A stretch of 64,000 nucleotides of DNA from Flavobacteriales bacterium. GTDB taxonomy: Bacteria > Bacteroidota > Bacteroidia > Flavobacteriales_D > Sanyastnellaceae. Position 1 is the first letter of the stretch. Every line of letters starts with the position of its first letter. A model generated the notes under the pieces. That model ran no database searches, had not been told where the DNA came from, and saw only the letters and a list, made by a program, of their open reading frames with translations. Below, piece by piece: positions 26,718-35,782 of the stretch. Location of the stretch: the NCBI GenBank assembly GCA_018402085.1, contig JAGYJM010000002.1, forward strand, positions 1-64,000. The letters run 5' to 3'. The translations under genes were made by a program, and so were the position numbers.

Positions 26718-26756
26718 AACAGCCTGATTTGATACAGCGCGAAGGTACTCGCATCA

Positions 26757-26773
26757 AGTTAAGTGAAAGTTAA
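26757..26773 (-). promoter_or_regulatory. Pho-box-like direct repeat upstream of the response regulator
   Basis: Minus strand TTAACT-TTCAC-TTAACT: two identical hexamers, 11 bp from start to start, i.e. one helical turn. This is the spacing of PhoB/PhoP boxes, and the word is near the Bacillus PhoP half-site TTAACA. It lies 40-56 bp upstream of the ATG at 26717. Confidence 0.5.
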
Positions 26774-26807
26774 CATTTCCGGCAACACTTGTGAGACGGC
26801 AGGTACA

Positions 26808-27866
26808 CTAATCTTTGATCCTGCTGAAGCGAAGTGCCTTCAGCATCAGATCCGGCAGCGGCTTTTCAGGGTCACGCTTGGCCACATTCAGAAAGATGCC
26901 CCACTTCTCAATAATGGGCACTTTGTGCACTTCAATCAGCTCAAGCCAGGTTTCGTCGGGGTCGTCAATGTAGGTGCAATGTACTTTGGTGTTGCCCATA
27001 TCAAGGGCGTCATGGCTGTCACATCGAAAGCCATAACCTTCTCTCGAAAGCGCTGCTCCCAGCTCTTTCATACCCCGCACATCCAGTCCAAGGTGCACAA
27101 AACCCAGATCGGCCCAGATGCGGTTTTCGAAGATCCGGCGCGGGTTTCTGTCGAGATCCTGCACAAGCTCAATAAAGGTGCGTGCAGTGACTTTGGCAAA
27201 TCCTCCTGCCGGGGGCTGCGACTGCTCAAGAATGACCCTTCTGAACTTGCGCGAACCACCAGGAATCGAGGCCCATTCTTCAAAGGTGCCTGTTTCATCA
27301 AAGCGAATCTTATCGTAGCCCAGCAGGTCGGCGTAAAGCTTCATAGACGTCTCAATGTTGTTGACGCCTATGGTGCATCCGGTGACGCCACCTGAAATAT
27401 GGCGGGGTGCCGTATACCAGTCTCCGCCTTCCACATATTGAAAATAGTTGCCGTCCGGGTCAGTGATAAAGAATGTCTGGCCTCCATGACGAGAGTTGGT
27501 GAGGGGGCTCGGGTTCGCGTCCTGCGCTTTTGCGCAGAAATCGTGAGCTTGCTGAATATCCGGACATTTAACCTGGGTCACAAAGATGCCCAGGTCGCCC
27601 ATTTCGAGTTGAAAACCTGGCGCCTGGGGTTCAAAGCTCGTGGCGCGAATGACCTCCATAGCGCACCCGCCCATCAGGTTCATCACCATCGAAGCGCGCT
27701 TCGTGATGACCTCGTTTTTCGTGTGGCTCTGCATGAGGGGCGCAGCGGCCACCGAGTCAAAGAAGGGAATGTCGAGCCCGATGAATTTGCGGTAGAACCG
27801 AAGCGACGCATCCATATCCTGAACAGCGACGCCGATGTGCTGGAAGCCGTTGATTCGGTAAGCCAT
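26808..27866 (-). CDS. two-domain VOC (glyoxalase/bleomycin-resistance fold) protein
   Basis: 352 aa from MAYRINGFQHIGVAVQDMDA; an upstream start at 28004 would run through the preceding gene. The first VOC module ends with FFITDPDGNYFQYVEG, the second begins near GCTIGVNNIETSMKLYADLL and ends with DDPDETWLELIE, each contributing metal-site-like His/Glu. This suits a dioxygenase or isomerase of the vicinal oxygen chelate family; no substrate can be assigned. The start codon follows the acyltransferase stop by one base, so the genes are coupled. Inside the first module a 24-nt palindromic element encodes FCAKAQDANP in what should be a surface loop. Confidence 0.88.
   Translation of the reverse strand: MAYRINGFQHIGVAVQDMDASLRFYRKFIGLDIPFFDSVAAAPLMQSHTKNEVITKRASMVMNLMGGCAMEVIRATSFEPQAPGFQLEMGDLGIFVTQVKCPDIQQAHDFCAKAQDANPSPLTNSRHGGQTFFITDPDGNYFQYVEGGDWYTAPRHISGGVTGCTIGVNNIETSMKLYADLLGYDKIRFDETGTFEEWASIPGGSRKFRRVILEQSQPPAGGFAKVTARTFIELVQDLDRNPRRIFENRIWADLGFVHLGLDVRGMKELGAALSREGYGFRCDSHDALDMGNTKVHCTYIDDPDETWLELIEVHKVPIIEKWGIFLNVAKRDPEKPLPDLMLKALRFSRIKD
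27514..27537 (-). repeat. small palindromic element inside the VOC gene
   Basis: CTGCGC-TTTT-GCGCAG with the TTCGCGTCC flank on +. It matches 6399-6422 at 23 of 24 positions. Read in frame on the minus strand it gives FCAKAQDAN, the same peptide as the copy in the TonB receptor (56423-56446). Confidence 0.9.
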
Positions 27867-27867
27867 G

Positions 27868-29175
27868 TTATTCGTACAATGCAGTAAGGAGTTTGTGGCG
27901 CAAGTTAACCCATCGCTCGTAAACCTCCTTATGCTTCTTTTCAAACTGACGACCTCTGGCGGCAATGCCATGATCAATGAAACGGTCAGACACCGGCAGC
28001 GCAATCAATCCGCTCAGAGCCACGGCAAGCATGCCGCCCAGCGCCCATTTCCAGGGAAGAAAAATAAATGAAATACCCCCGATGATCAGCCAGAATAGGG
28101 GCAAAAGCACCATGCCGAAGGTCATTTTAAAGGTGCTGCTGAAGAGCGGGTCGCGCAGCAATTTTCGCACCAGGCCTTGCGTGATCTGCCACGGGGTAAA
28201 GAAAAACAAGAAACCGGGCAGCGCAGGGATCATCAGCAACAAAGTCAGCAGCCTGCCACCAGTGGGGCCGCGTTTCATTTTCAGCCAATGACTATGATCA
28301 ATACCGCGTGCGGCCATTTCTTCGCTGAGCAGCGTCGCTTCTTTTGCCGGTGGTTCAATTTGCCGGTTGTTCGCTGTGATTTCATCGCGAAAGCGATGGA
28401 TGCGGTCACGGGTTGAACGCCAGTCATTGTATCCCTCGCGGTCAAACGCAACGGCCTCCGTAAAACGGAGCAATTCGTAATGGCTTTCCGGACCCAGGTC
28501 AAGCATTTCAGCCGAAAGGCGCCGGTGAACGGCGTCAAGCGCTTCTTGCTGCCGCTTCTGGAGGGGCTTCGAAGGGTTGCCAAAGAGTTCTTCTTCAAGC
28601 GAAAAAGCTTCGCCATAACTTACCACGAGCCGCGACCGCGACCGCCGATAGTGATCATAATCAACCGCTACCGGAACGATATCGATATCCGTCAGTTGAT
28701 GCTCACCTTCTGCCGCCTGATGGAGCAGAATGGTAATACCCTTTTTCAAGGGGCGCAAGAGCTTGCGATCACCATGGTTGCCTTCAGGAAAAATACCGAT
28801 CACAGCACCTTTTGAAAGCCGATTGATGGCCACACTAAAGCTCTTGTTGTTCCGCTCAACCATGTCGGTCATGCGGTCGCGCTGGCGGTAGACCGGCAGC
28901 ATGTTCAGGTCAAGCACAAACTTGCGGAAGGCCTTGTTCCGGAAAACATCTGCACGCGTCAGAAAGTGAAGCTGACGAGGAGCCGTCAGGCAGCAAACCA
29001 AGGGATCCATCAGGGCGTTCTGGTGATTCGATACCAGTATCACCGGACGACCTCGCCCCGGGAAGTTCTTCAATCCAAGTACAATCCAGCGACGGTAAAA
29101 CAGGAGTCCGGCGGCCTTCACGTACGGACGAAGTGTCGCGTAAAGCGGTGAACGAACGCGGTCTTTCATTTCCAT
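27868..29175 (-). CDS. PlsC-family acyltransferase with C-terminal membrane segments
   Basis: 435 aa. Motif I NHQNALMD (NHx4D type) and motif III-like FPEGNHG identify the glycerolipid 1-acyltransferase family, which transfers acyl groups to lysophosphatidate or related lipids at the inner membrane. The C-terminal ~130 residues hold several hydrophobic helices (LLTLLLMIPALPGFLFF, MVLLPLFWLIIGGISFIFL), making it longer than the ~240-aa PlsC. ATG overlaps the pheT stop by one base (TGATG) and its stop is one base from the VOC start, so three genes form one tight operon. Possibly an aminolipid or lysophospholipid acyltransferase rather than the housekeeping PlsC. Confidence 0.92.
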   Translation of the reverse strand: MEMKDRVRSPLYATLRPYVKAAGLLFYRRWIVLGLKNFPGRGRPVILVSNHQNALMDPLVCCLTAPRQLHFLTRADVFRNKAFRKFVLDLNMLPVYRQRDRMTDMVERNNKSFSVAINRLSKGAVIGIFPEGNHGDRKLLRPLKKGITILLHQAAEGEHQLTDIDIVPVAVDYDHYRRSRSRLVVSYGEAFSLEEELFGNPSKPLQKRQQEALDAVHRRLSAEMLDLGPESHYELLRFTEAVAFDREGYNDWRSTRDRIHRFRDEITANNRQIEPPAKEATLLSEEMAARGIDHSHWLKMKRGPTGGRLLTLLLMIPALPGFLFFFTPWQITQGLVRKLLRDPLFSSTFKMTFGMVLLPLFWLIIGGISFIFLPWKWALGGMLAVALSGLIALPVSDRFIDHGIAARGRQFEKKHKEVYERWVNLRHKLLTALYE

Positions 29176-31631
29176 CAGCTGCGCAATTGTGCTCCGAGCG
29201 CTTCTTGCAGGGCCTGAAGGATGCGCTGCATGGCCTTGTCAATTTTTTTGTCGGTCAGCGTCGCGGCTGGATCTTCAAGGGTGAAGGCCATGGCGTAGCT
29301 TTTCTTGCCGGCCTCGATGTTTTTACCTTCATACACATCAAAGAGGGTGACCTCTTTGAGGAGCTTGCGTTCGGTGGCGAAGGCGACCTCCTGGATGCGA
29401 GCGAAATCGGTGCCGCTCTCCAGTAGCAGCGAAAGGTCGCGGCGTACAGAAGGGTATTTCGCCGGCTCAGCGTAGCTCACGCTGTGCTTGCCGGCCAGCT
29501 TTATAAGCCGCTCCCATTCAAGCTGGGCATAACTGACCTGCTGGTCGAGGTCAAAGGCACTGAGCAAGTCAGGGTGCAGAAGCCCCGCCGTACCCAGTGC
29601 ATTACCGTTCATGTCTGTCAGCACCAGGTGCTGGCTGTAGTATGGATGCGCCTCCGCAGCAGGGTGCGCAGCAAAAGAAACCCCGATGCGGTTCAGGGCA
29701 GCACTGAGGTCAGCGTGGAGGGCATAGAAGTCACCCCGGCCTTCGGTGTTGTTCCAGCTTTCCGGCAGGCGGCGACCGGTCATCCAGAGGGCCAGGTAGG
29801 GCGTCTCTAGAATGCCATTATCAAGACGATGGTAGGTGCGGCCAAACTCGAAGAAAGCAAGATCCTTCTGGCGGAAGTTGAAATTGCGTTCGAGAGCCTC
29901 GAGACCTTGAAACACGAGCGACTGGCGCAATTGCCCGAGGTCTGAACTGAGTGGGTTTCGCACCCGCACGGCGGTTGCCGCGCTGTGATCATCCTGCCCA
30001 ATCATCTCGGCATAGGCGAGCTTCGTCAACGAGTTTGACATGGTTTCGTGAAATCCTCGTGCTACGAGCGCATCAGCCACTTTGTGCATCAGTGCTTCGG
30101 GGTCGGGTGAAGGGGCGTACGACAGCGTAGAGTGCAGGCGCTCAGGCATTTCGATGTTGTTGTAGCCGTAGATCCGAAGGATTTCTTCAACCACGTCTGC
30201 TTCGCGGGTCACGTCGCGACGGTACAGCGGTGCGGTGAGTCGTAGTTCCCTTTCGTTTTGTTCGAGTATTTCGAAATCCATTTCGCGCAAAAGCGCGAGG
30301 ATGCGGGGGCGTGGTATCTCCTTACCGATGAGCTTTGCCATACGGTCGAGGTTTACCACAATATCTGCACGGGTTTCTTTGACCGGATAATGATCCATCA
30401 CCGGAGAAGTGAGTCGCCCACCTGCCAGCTCGAGGATGAGGTTGGCGGCGCGCTGAATGGCCGGGATGGTCATTTCGGGATCGACGCCCCGCTCGAAACG
30501 GTAGGCGGCATCGGTGTGCAGGAGATGCCGCTTCGAAGTTTTGCGAATGCTTACTGCATTGAAGACGGCGCTTTCAAGAAATACGGCGGTCGATTGTGTC
30601 GTGATTCCGCTGTTGATCCCACCGAAGACTCCTGCGATACACATGGCTTTGTTTGCGTCACAGATCAGGAGATCTTCTTCAGAAAGTTCACGCTCTACTT
30701 CGTCGAGGGTCACCAGAACTTCCTTCGCTTTTGCGAAGCGAATAACCACTTCATTGCCCTCAATCTGGTTCATATCAAAGGCGTGCAGCGGTTGCCCCAG
30801 TTCATGCATCACGTAATTCGTGATGTCTACCACATTGTTCTTTGGCGTCAGGCCAATGGCCTTCAGACGGTTCTGCAGCCAGTCAGGCGAAGGGCCAACA
30901 GTGATGCCTTCAATGACCAGTCCGGCATATCTCGGGCAAGCCGAAGGGTCTTCGACGCGTATTTTCAGCGGCGAATCCCGCGTAGCACGCTCATTGAGAT
31001 GAACGGTGTTGAGCCTGAGTTCAGGCACGTTTTCATGTCGGAGGTCTTCAGCGTGGATGAGTGCAGCCCGTAAGTCGCGGGCAACGCCGAAATGCGATAT
31101 GGCATCGGTACGGTTGGGTGTGAGTCCGATCTCGATGGTCTTGTCGCGATAGATACTAAAGTAGTCAGCTGCGGGCATGCCAATCTGTGCGTCTGCGTCG
31201 AGCACCATGATGCCGTCATGACCTTCACCAAGACCAATTTCGTCTTCGGCGCAGATCATGCCTTCGCTTACTTCTCCCCGGATCTTTCCTTTTTTTATTT
31301 TAAAGGGCTCACCCGTCATAGGATAGAGCATCGCACCTACTGTAGCGACCACTACTTTTTGTTTGGCCGCTACATTGGGTGCGCCGCAAACGATGGAGAG
31401 TGGTTCACCGCTTCCAACATCCACTTTTGTGAGGCTCAGGCGATCGGCATTCGGGTGTTGTTGTTTCTCCACAACCTCACCGATCACCAAACCTTCAAGG
31501 CCTCCTTCAACCGATATAAAGTCTTCAACGCCTTCAACCTCCAGGCCTGTATTGGTGAGAATATCGGCCATTTGGTCTGCCGGGAGATCAAACGGCAGCA
31601 ACTCACGAATCCATTGGTAGGAAATCTTCAT
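29175..31631 (-). CDS. pheT: phenylalanyl-tRNA synthetase beta subunit
   Basis: 818 aa, full length. N-terminal tRNA-binding OB fold (about 40-150, GLVIGEVVEKQQHPNADRLS), B3/B4 and B5 domains (LGQPLHAFDMNQIEGN, SRVRKTSKRHLLHTDAAYRFERG region), a catalytic-like core, and a C-terminal ferredoxin-fold anticodon-binding domain (about 725-818, KYPSVRRDLSLLLE). It forms the alpha2-beta2 enzyme with PheS, encoded 11 kb away. Two palindromic words lie in it: 30283-30304 (opposite orientation) and 30718-30737 (peptide FAKAKEV). Confidence 0.97.
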   Translation of the reverse strand: MKISYQWIRELLPFDLPADQMADILTNTGLEVEGVEDFISVEGGLEGLVIGEVVEKQQHPNADRLSLTKVDVGSGEPLSIVCGAPNVAAKQKVVVATVGAMLYPMTGEPFKIKKGKIRGEVSEGMICAEDEIGLGEGHDGIMVLDADAQIGMPAADYFSIYRDKTIEIGLTPNRTDAISHFGVARDLRAALIHAEDLRHENVPELRLNTVHLNERATRDSPLKIRVEDPSACPRYAGLVIEGITVGPSPDWLQNRLKAIGLTPKNNVVDITNYVMHELGQPLHAFDMNQIEGNEVVIRFAKAKEVLVTLDEVERELSEEDLLICDANKAMCIAGVFGGINSGITTQSTAVFLESAVFNAVSIRKTSKRHLLHTDAAYRFERGVDPEMTIPAIQRAANLILELAGGRLTSPVMDHYPVKETRADIVVNLDRMAKLIGKEIPRPRILALLREMDFEILEQNERELRLTAPLYRRDVTREADVVEEILRIYGYNNIEMPERLHSTLSYAPSPDPEALMHKVADALVARGFHETMSNSLTKLAYAEMIGQDDHSAATAVRVRNPLSSDLGQLRQSLVFQGLEALERNFNFRQKDLAFFEFGRTYHRLDNGILETPYLALWMTGRRLPESWNNTEGRGDFYALHADLSAALNRIGVSFAAHPAAEAHPYYSQHLVLTDMNGNALGTAGLLHPDLLSAFDLDQQVSYAQLEWERLIKLAGKHSVSYAEPAKYPSVRRDLSLLLESGTDFARIQEVAFATERKLLKEVTLFDVYEGKNIEAGKKSYAMAFTLEDPAATLTDKKIDKAMQRILQALQEALGAQLRS

Positions 31632-31800
31632 CCGACTGGAATTTTAAGTGCGCTAAGGTATGGAATTCTATGTGCAGGCGGGTGTTTGGGCGGTCTTGCT
31701 AATGACCTGCGTCGCCTTAAAAGCTGATGACTGTCAATGAAGTTACCCGGGATGGGTCAATGAATGTTGGTAAGAGCACATTCACCTTTGAGTGTGACAA

Positions 31801-32037
31801 ATGAAATCATCTGAGAGAACAACTATGGTTGAGATTCATGTGGCCGATAAATACTTCGGCAGGGCCTTGTCTGAGTTAAACCGTGCCGGATTAAGTGTGC
31901 GCAGAGGTTGGGTTGACGGAATCATTCTCGGTGCTGAAGACCAGCTCACGGCAAGGCGCGCGTTGCAGATGGCATTGATTCCATTTGCGATAAGACCGGC
32001 TTCCGGACGCATGCCAAAGCAGCTTGTCACGAAGTAA
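31801..32037 (+). CDS. small protein of unknown function
   Basis: 78 aa, or 70 aa from MVEIHVADKYFG at 31825, which reads as the better N-terminus. The sequence is compact and charged with a plausible alpha/beta pattern (VEIHVADKYFGRALSELNRA, VDGIILGAEDQLTARRALQM), no signal peptide and no cysteines. It stands alone between pheT (divergent) and the PAS kinase 112 bp further on, possibly belonging to the stress module. I do not recognise it; coding status rests on composition only. Confidence 0.45.
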   Translation: MKSSERTTMVEIHVADKYFGRALSELNRAGLSVRRGWVDGIILGAEDQLTARRALQMALIPFAIRPASGRMPKQLVTK

Positions 32038-32149
32038 GCTGAGCTTCAGACTATTGTCAGCAGACGGTTGACCGCTGACAGCGGACTGCAGGCGTCAGAC
32101 AGCAAAACCTATTGGGAAAAGTGATATTTTAGGGCGTGTTATACCCACT

Positions 32150-33691
32150 ATGGATCATAATCTTCATCATATTGAAACCTTGAAAGAAGGCGCCGGACGA
32201 TTGCTATTTGATACCGCTGCTGAAGGGCTGCTTTTGGTAGACAAAAATGGAGAGATACTCATTGCGAATACCCAAATTGAAGAAATGTTTGGGTACAAAG
32301 AAGGCGAGCTGACCGGTCAGCAGGTAGAGGTACTTATACCCGGTGCCGCCAGAAAGCGGCATGAAGAGCACCGCACGGCCTACGCCTCTGCGCCAAAGAA
32401 ACGGTCGATGGGGCGCGGTTTGGATCTTCAGGCCGTTCGAAAAGACGGATCAGAGTTCCCTGTTGAAGTCAGCCTCAATTACATGGAGCGCGATGGTGAA
32501 CTACTCGTGATGGGGCTGGTAACCGATATTTCAGACCGGAAAAGGGCAGAAGAAAGGCTCTACGAGCTCAATCAATCACTTGAGCAGAAAGTAGAAGAAC
32601 GCACGCGCGAGCTTCGCCAAAGTCAGCATTTATACCGTACCATCGCGCGCCACTTCCCCAATGGTACGATCAACGTGTTTGACCGACAACTGCGCTATGT
32701 CTTTGCTGAAGGACAAGAATTGTTCAGGTACAAACTGACCAGCGAAAACCTGGTAGGAACAAGCTACCTGGAGCGTCTTCCCGAGGATGTGCGCGAAGAA
32801 ATACACCCGAAGCTTCAACGTGTGTTTGATGGTGAAGATATGAGCTTCGAGATCGAAACCCGCGGACAAAACTACCTTATGAACGCGGTTGGCTTGCCGA
32901 ATATCAGTGGTGAGATTCAACAGGTGCTCGTGGTAGAACAGAATATTACCGGACAGAAAAAGGCACAGCAGAAAGTGCGCATCGCACTTGAAAAGGAAAG
33001 AGAGCTGAACGAACTGAAATCACGCTTTGTCAGCATGGCATCGCATGAATTTCGAACACCTCTCAGTACTATACTAACCAGCATTTCTCTGCTCAGACGT
33101 TACAATGAGGGAGGGCAGGTTGAGAAAAGGCTGAAACACTTGAACCGCATTCGCACTTCTGTGCAAAATCTGACCACCATTCTGAATGATTTTCTCTCGC
33201 TTGATAAGCTTGAAGAGGGACGTATTGAGACGAATATCCGCGAAGTCAAGGTCAATGAGCTGATTTACGACATCACAGAAGAGATGGAAACCCACACGAA
33301 GGCCGGTCAGTCCATTTTGCTTTCCAATGGAGTTGCCTGCAACATTCACACAGACGATCACATGTTGCGAAACGTGCTGATCAACCTGCTCTCGAATGCG
33401 ATCAAGTATTCGCCCGAAGACTCCAACGTTTATGTGTCATGCGAACAACACGACGATCAACTTAAAATTTCTGTTCAAGATCAGGGGATTGGCATCCCGC
33501 TGAGCGAGCAGGAACATCTGTTTTCGCGCTTTTTCAGGGCCTCAAATGCGGTGAACATTCAGGGCACCGGACTGGGGTTGCATATCGTGAAGCGATATGT
33601 TGACCTTCTCGGAGGTCGTCTTACCTTTGAAAGTATTCCGGACAAAGGCACTACATTTTACGTAACGCTACCATTGCACGCTGAAGAATGA
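32150..33691 (+). CDS. FixL-like PAS sensor histidine kinase
   Basis: 513 aa, no membrane segments, so cytoplasmic. PAS1 (about 20-130), a coiled-coil linker (130-160), PAS2 (160-270), HisKA with H299 in ASHEFRTPLST, and HATPase (NLLSNAIKYS, VQDQGIGI, GTGLGLHIVK). PAS1 resembles FixL: His71 falls, without gaps, at the position of the FixL heme-ligand His, and the later G88/G90 and RKDGSEFP match, but the FixL haem-pocket Arg is Leu. Heme binding is therefore possible, not shown; many related PAS domains keep this His. It overlaps the next gene by 4 nt (ATGA), fixing its partner. Confidence 0.93.
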   Translation: MDHNLHHIETLKEGAGRLLFDTAAEGLLLVDKNGEILIANTQIEEMFGYKEGELTGQQVEVLIPGAARKRHEEHRTAYASAPKKRSMGRGLDLQAVRKDGSEFPVEVSLNYMERDGELLVMGLVTDISDRKRAEERLYELNQSLEQKVEERTRELRQSQHLYRTIARHFPNGTINVFDRQLRYVFAEGQELFRYKLTSENLVGTSYLERLPEDVREEIHPKLQRVFDGEDMSFEIETRGQNYLMNAVGLPNISGEIQQVLVVEQNITGQKKAQQKVRIALEKERELNELKSRFVSMASHEFRTPLSTILTSISLLRRYNEGGQVEKRLKHLNRIRTSVQNLTTILNDFLSLDKLEEGRIETNIREVKVNELIYDITEEMETHTKAGQSILLSNGVACNIHTDDHMLRNVLINLLSNAIKYSPEDSNVYVSCEQHDDQLKISVQDQGIGIPLSEQEHLFSRFFRASNAVNIQGTGLGLHIVKRYVDLLGGRLTFESIPDKGTTFYVTLPLHAEE

Positions 33692-34761
33692 AGAAGATTC
33701 TGCTGATTGAAGATAACCTGGCTATGCGGGAGAATACCGCAGAAATGCTTGAACTCGCAAATTACGAAGTGGTCACTGCCGAAAACGGCAAAGTGGGGGT
33801 TGAAAAGGCCCGCGCCGAGGCCCCTGATCTGATTATCTGTGATATCATGATGCCTGAACTCGATGGTTACGGGGTGTTGTATTACCTCAGTAAATCTCCC
33901 GAGACCGCCGCGATTCCATTTATTTTTCTTTCAGCTAAAGCTGAGCAAAGTGAAGTGCGTAAAGGAATGAACATGGGCGCTGATGACTACCTCACCAAGC
34001 CCTTCGAAGAAATGGACCTGCTTGAGGCTGTAGAAAGCAGATTACGTAAAACCGAGAGCCTGCAAAAAGAGTACGAAGGCAGCGAAGAAGGGCTGAATAG
34101 TTTTCTTCAGGATGCACGCGGGCTTGCGGCATTAGACGACCTGGGGCAGGATAAGAAAGTGCGCACATACCTCGCCAAAGAGGTCATCTTTCGAGAAGGA
34201 GATTTCCCGAACTATCTCTACTTTATGCGGAAGGGCAAGGCGAAGATCATCAAAACAGATCACTACGGGAAAGAACTGGTGCTGCAGTTGGTAGGCGAAG
34301 GAGATTACTTCGGCTACATGGCCATTCTCGAGGGAAAAGATCACCATGAAACAGCCATCGCCCTCGAGAATGCGGATGTGGTGATGATACCCCGCACAGA
34401 TTTCCTGTCTCTGCTTGAGAGCAACCGCGATGTGGCGGTGCGGTTTATTCAATTATTGGCCGGCAACATCCATGAACAAGAAGCCAAGCTCTTACAGTTG
34501 GCCTACGCTCCCGTTCGTGAACGAAGCGCATGCGCTTTACTGGAATTGCACAAGCGCTACGTCAAGGAAGGAAACAGCGAAGGTATACGGATCTCACGTG
34601 ATGACCTGGCTGCTATGGTCGGTACCGCGACCGAATCACTTATTCGCACCCTATCAGACTTCAAAGAAGATGGCACCATTGCTATTCAAGGTCGATCGAT
34701 TGTGATCCTTAAGCCTGAGATTCTCCAAAAATTTTGTGGCCGTTCTCAGCCATATACCTGA
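33688..34761 (+). CDS. response regulator fused to a Crp/Fnr-type transcription factor
   Basis: 357 aa in three parts: receiver (1-125; D52 in ICDIMMPELDG, K104), a cyclic-nucleotide-binding fold (about 145-270; FREGDFPNYLYFMRKGKAKI, GEGDYFGYMAILEG) and a winged HTH (about 285-350). The nucleotide pocket lacks the Glu and Arg that hold cAMP in CRP, and there is no Fe-S cysteine cluster as in Fnr, so phosphorylation by the upstream kinase is the likely signal. The recognition helix TATESLIRTL keeps E316 and R320, the residues that read the GA step in CRP and Fnr sites. It probably controls the universal stress genes downstream. Confidence 0.93.
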   Translation: MKKILLIEDNLAMRENTAEMLELANYEVVTAENGKVGVEKARAEAPDLIICDIMMPELDGYGVLYYLSKSPETAAIPFIFLSAKAEQSEVRKGMNMGADDYLTKPFEEMDLLEAVESRLRKTESLQKEYEGSEEGLNSFLQDARGLAALDDLGQDKKVRTYLAKEVIFREGDFPNYLYFMRKGKAKIIKTDHYGKELVLQLVGEGDYFGYMAILEGKDHHETAIALENADVVMIPRTDFLSLLESNRDVAVRFIQLLAGNIHEQEAKLLQLAYAPVRERSACALLELHKRYVKEGNSEGIRISRDDLAAMVGTATESLIRTLSDFKEDGTIAIQGRSIVILKPEILQKFCGRSQPYT

Positions 34762-34915
34762 GCCATGTCATAAGGCTACCTATCATTCTTCATCGCATCT
34801 GGAGCCGTCGTGTGCGACCTTCGCATAAGACAACTACGTGAAACGAACGGAGCGTAAGCACAACCGCTGTTCCTGAATGAATTGGAACGGGTTTCACGTC
34901 TACAAAAATCAAGCG

Positions 34916-35263
34916 ATGAAACTAGAGTTTAAAGCAGATCAGCAGATCGGTGAACTAAGAAAAGCCTTCAATACATTATTTCCGCGGCTTACTGTAAGAC
35001 TATTCACTGAGGCTCATGCGGTGGGCGAAGGATCCCCGTTGAAAGAACAGGTTGAAGACGATCAGACCCTTGAAACATGGCTGAATACAAAAGGCTCAGC
35101 GTCGATCGAAGTACGCCCGGATATGACCATTTCTGAATTTGAAAGCCTTCTGGAGTCGCACGGATTGCATGCGCAGGTCTTCAGGAGGTCAGGAAGCCTC
35201 TGGCTGGAGACTACGCAGTCTGATGGCTGGACACTCGATCGCGCCAACAATGAAACATATTAA
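34916..35263 (+). CDS. small cytoplasmic protein of unknown function in the stress module
   Basis: 115 aa from MKLEFKADQQIG; an in-frame start at 34877 adds 13 unlikely residues. It has an alpha/beta-looking sequence with ELRKAFNTLFPRLTVRLF and MTISEFESLLESHGLHAQVF, no signal peptide and no cysteine. It lies 155 bp after the Crp-type regulator and 22 bp before the next small gene, in the same direction. I do not recognise the family. Its position between the two-component pair and the stress proteins suggests a shared function. Confidence 0.75.
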   Translation: MKLEFKADQQIGELRKAFNTLFPRLTVRLFTEAHAVGEGSPLKEQVEDDQTLETWLNTKGSASIEVRPDMTISEFESLLESHGLHAQVFRRSGSLWLETTQSDGWTLDRANNETY

Positions 35264-35284
35264 ACACATTATAAATACAACGAA

Positions 35285-35689
35285 ATGAACTCAGAAAAAA
35301 TACCTGTAGAAGATCGCCGATACATGGGCGAACTGCACGACGATCACCAGCGCTGGGCAAAAGAGCTCACTTTTTACAAAGATGAGTTGGGTATCTGGAA
35401 AAACCGTCTTGCCGAAGTGAGTATTAAAAACAACAGCACTGAAGAACGTGCAGGCGTTGAGCACTTTCAGAACCAGTTCATTCGCCAGGCAGAGGTGATC
35501 GATGAATTGATGCATGACATCAACGCACATGAAACGGAGTTGGTGCAATATGCGAAAGAGCACCCCGTAGCGGTGCAGCATACATATTTCCACAACCACA
35601 CCGATTTAGAAGAACGAATGAAGCGCTTTGACGACCTGTGGGCAGAGCTCAAGGCTGATTTTCAACGCTTCTTAAGCAAGTGGATGTAG
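35285..35689 (+). CDS. helical protein of unknown function in the stress module
   Basis: 134 aa, almost entirely charged and helical (HQRWAKELTFYKDELGIWKN, EERMKRFDDLWAELKADFQR), with several His residues (HDINAHETELVQYAKEHP, YFHNHTDLEER) that could suit metal binding or be incidental. No signal peptide. Upstream spacing of 22 bp suggests co-transcription with the previous gene. A Fnr-like palindrome begins 8 bp after its stop codon, so the USP genes probably have their own promoter. Confidence 0.75.
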   Translation: MNSEKIPVEDRRYMGELHDDHQRWAKELTFYKDELGIWKNRLAEVSIKNNSTEERAGVEHFQNQFIRQAEVIDELMHDINAHETELVQYAKEHPVAVQHTYFHNHTDLEERMKRFDDLWAELKADFQRFLSKWM

Positions 35690-35696
35690 TAAAAAC

Positions 35697-35708
35697 TGAT
35701 AATTATCA
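35697..35708. promoter_or_regulatory. Crp/Fnr-type operator candidate (TGAT-N4-ATCA)
   Basis: TGATAATTATCA is a perfect palindrome and matches the Fnr core TGAT-N4-ATCA. Its centre is about 80 bp upstream of the first universal stress gene, a reasonable place for an activator site. The Crp/Fnr-fused regulator encoded 1-2 kb upstream is the likely ligand. Confidence 0.55.
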
Positions 35709-35782
35709 TCTTGGTAGCTGGGTACTTATCAGTTCTTGGCTTACCGTGTTTATGAATTTTGTAAATCCAAAACTTTCGATCG

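Noticed and set aside
27867-28004. N-terminal extension of the VOC protein
   Set aside because: It lies entirely within the acyltransferase gene in another frame; the VOC fold begins at MAYRING, one base after the upstream stop.
34524-34537. AAGCGCATGCGCTT palindrome inside the Crp-type regulator gene
   Set aside because: It lacks the AAAA loop and GGATGC tail and codes for ordinary residues (SACAL) in a helix; probably chance.
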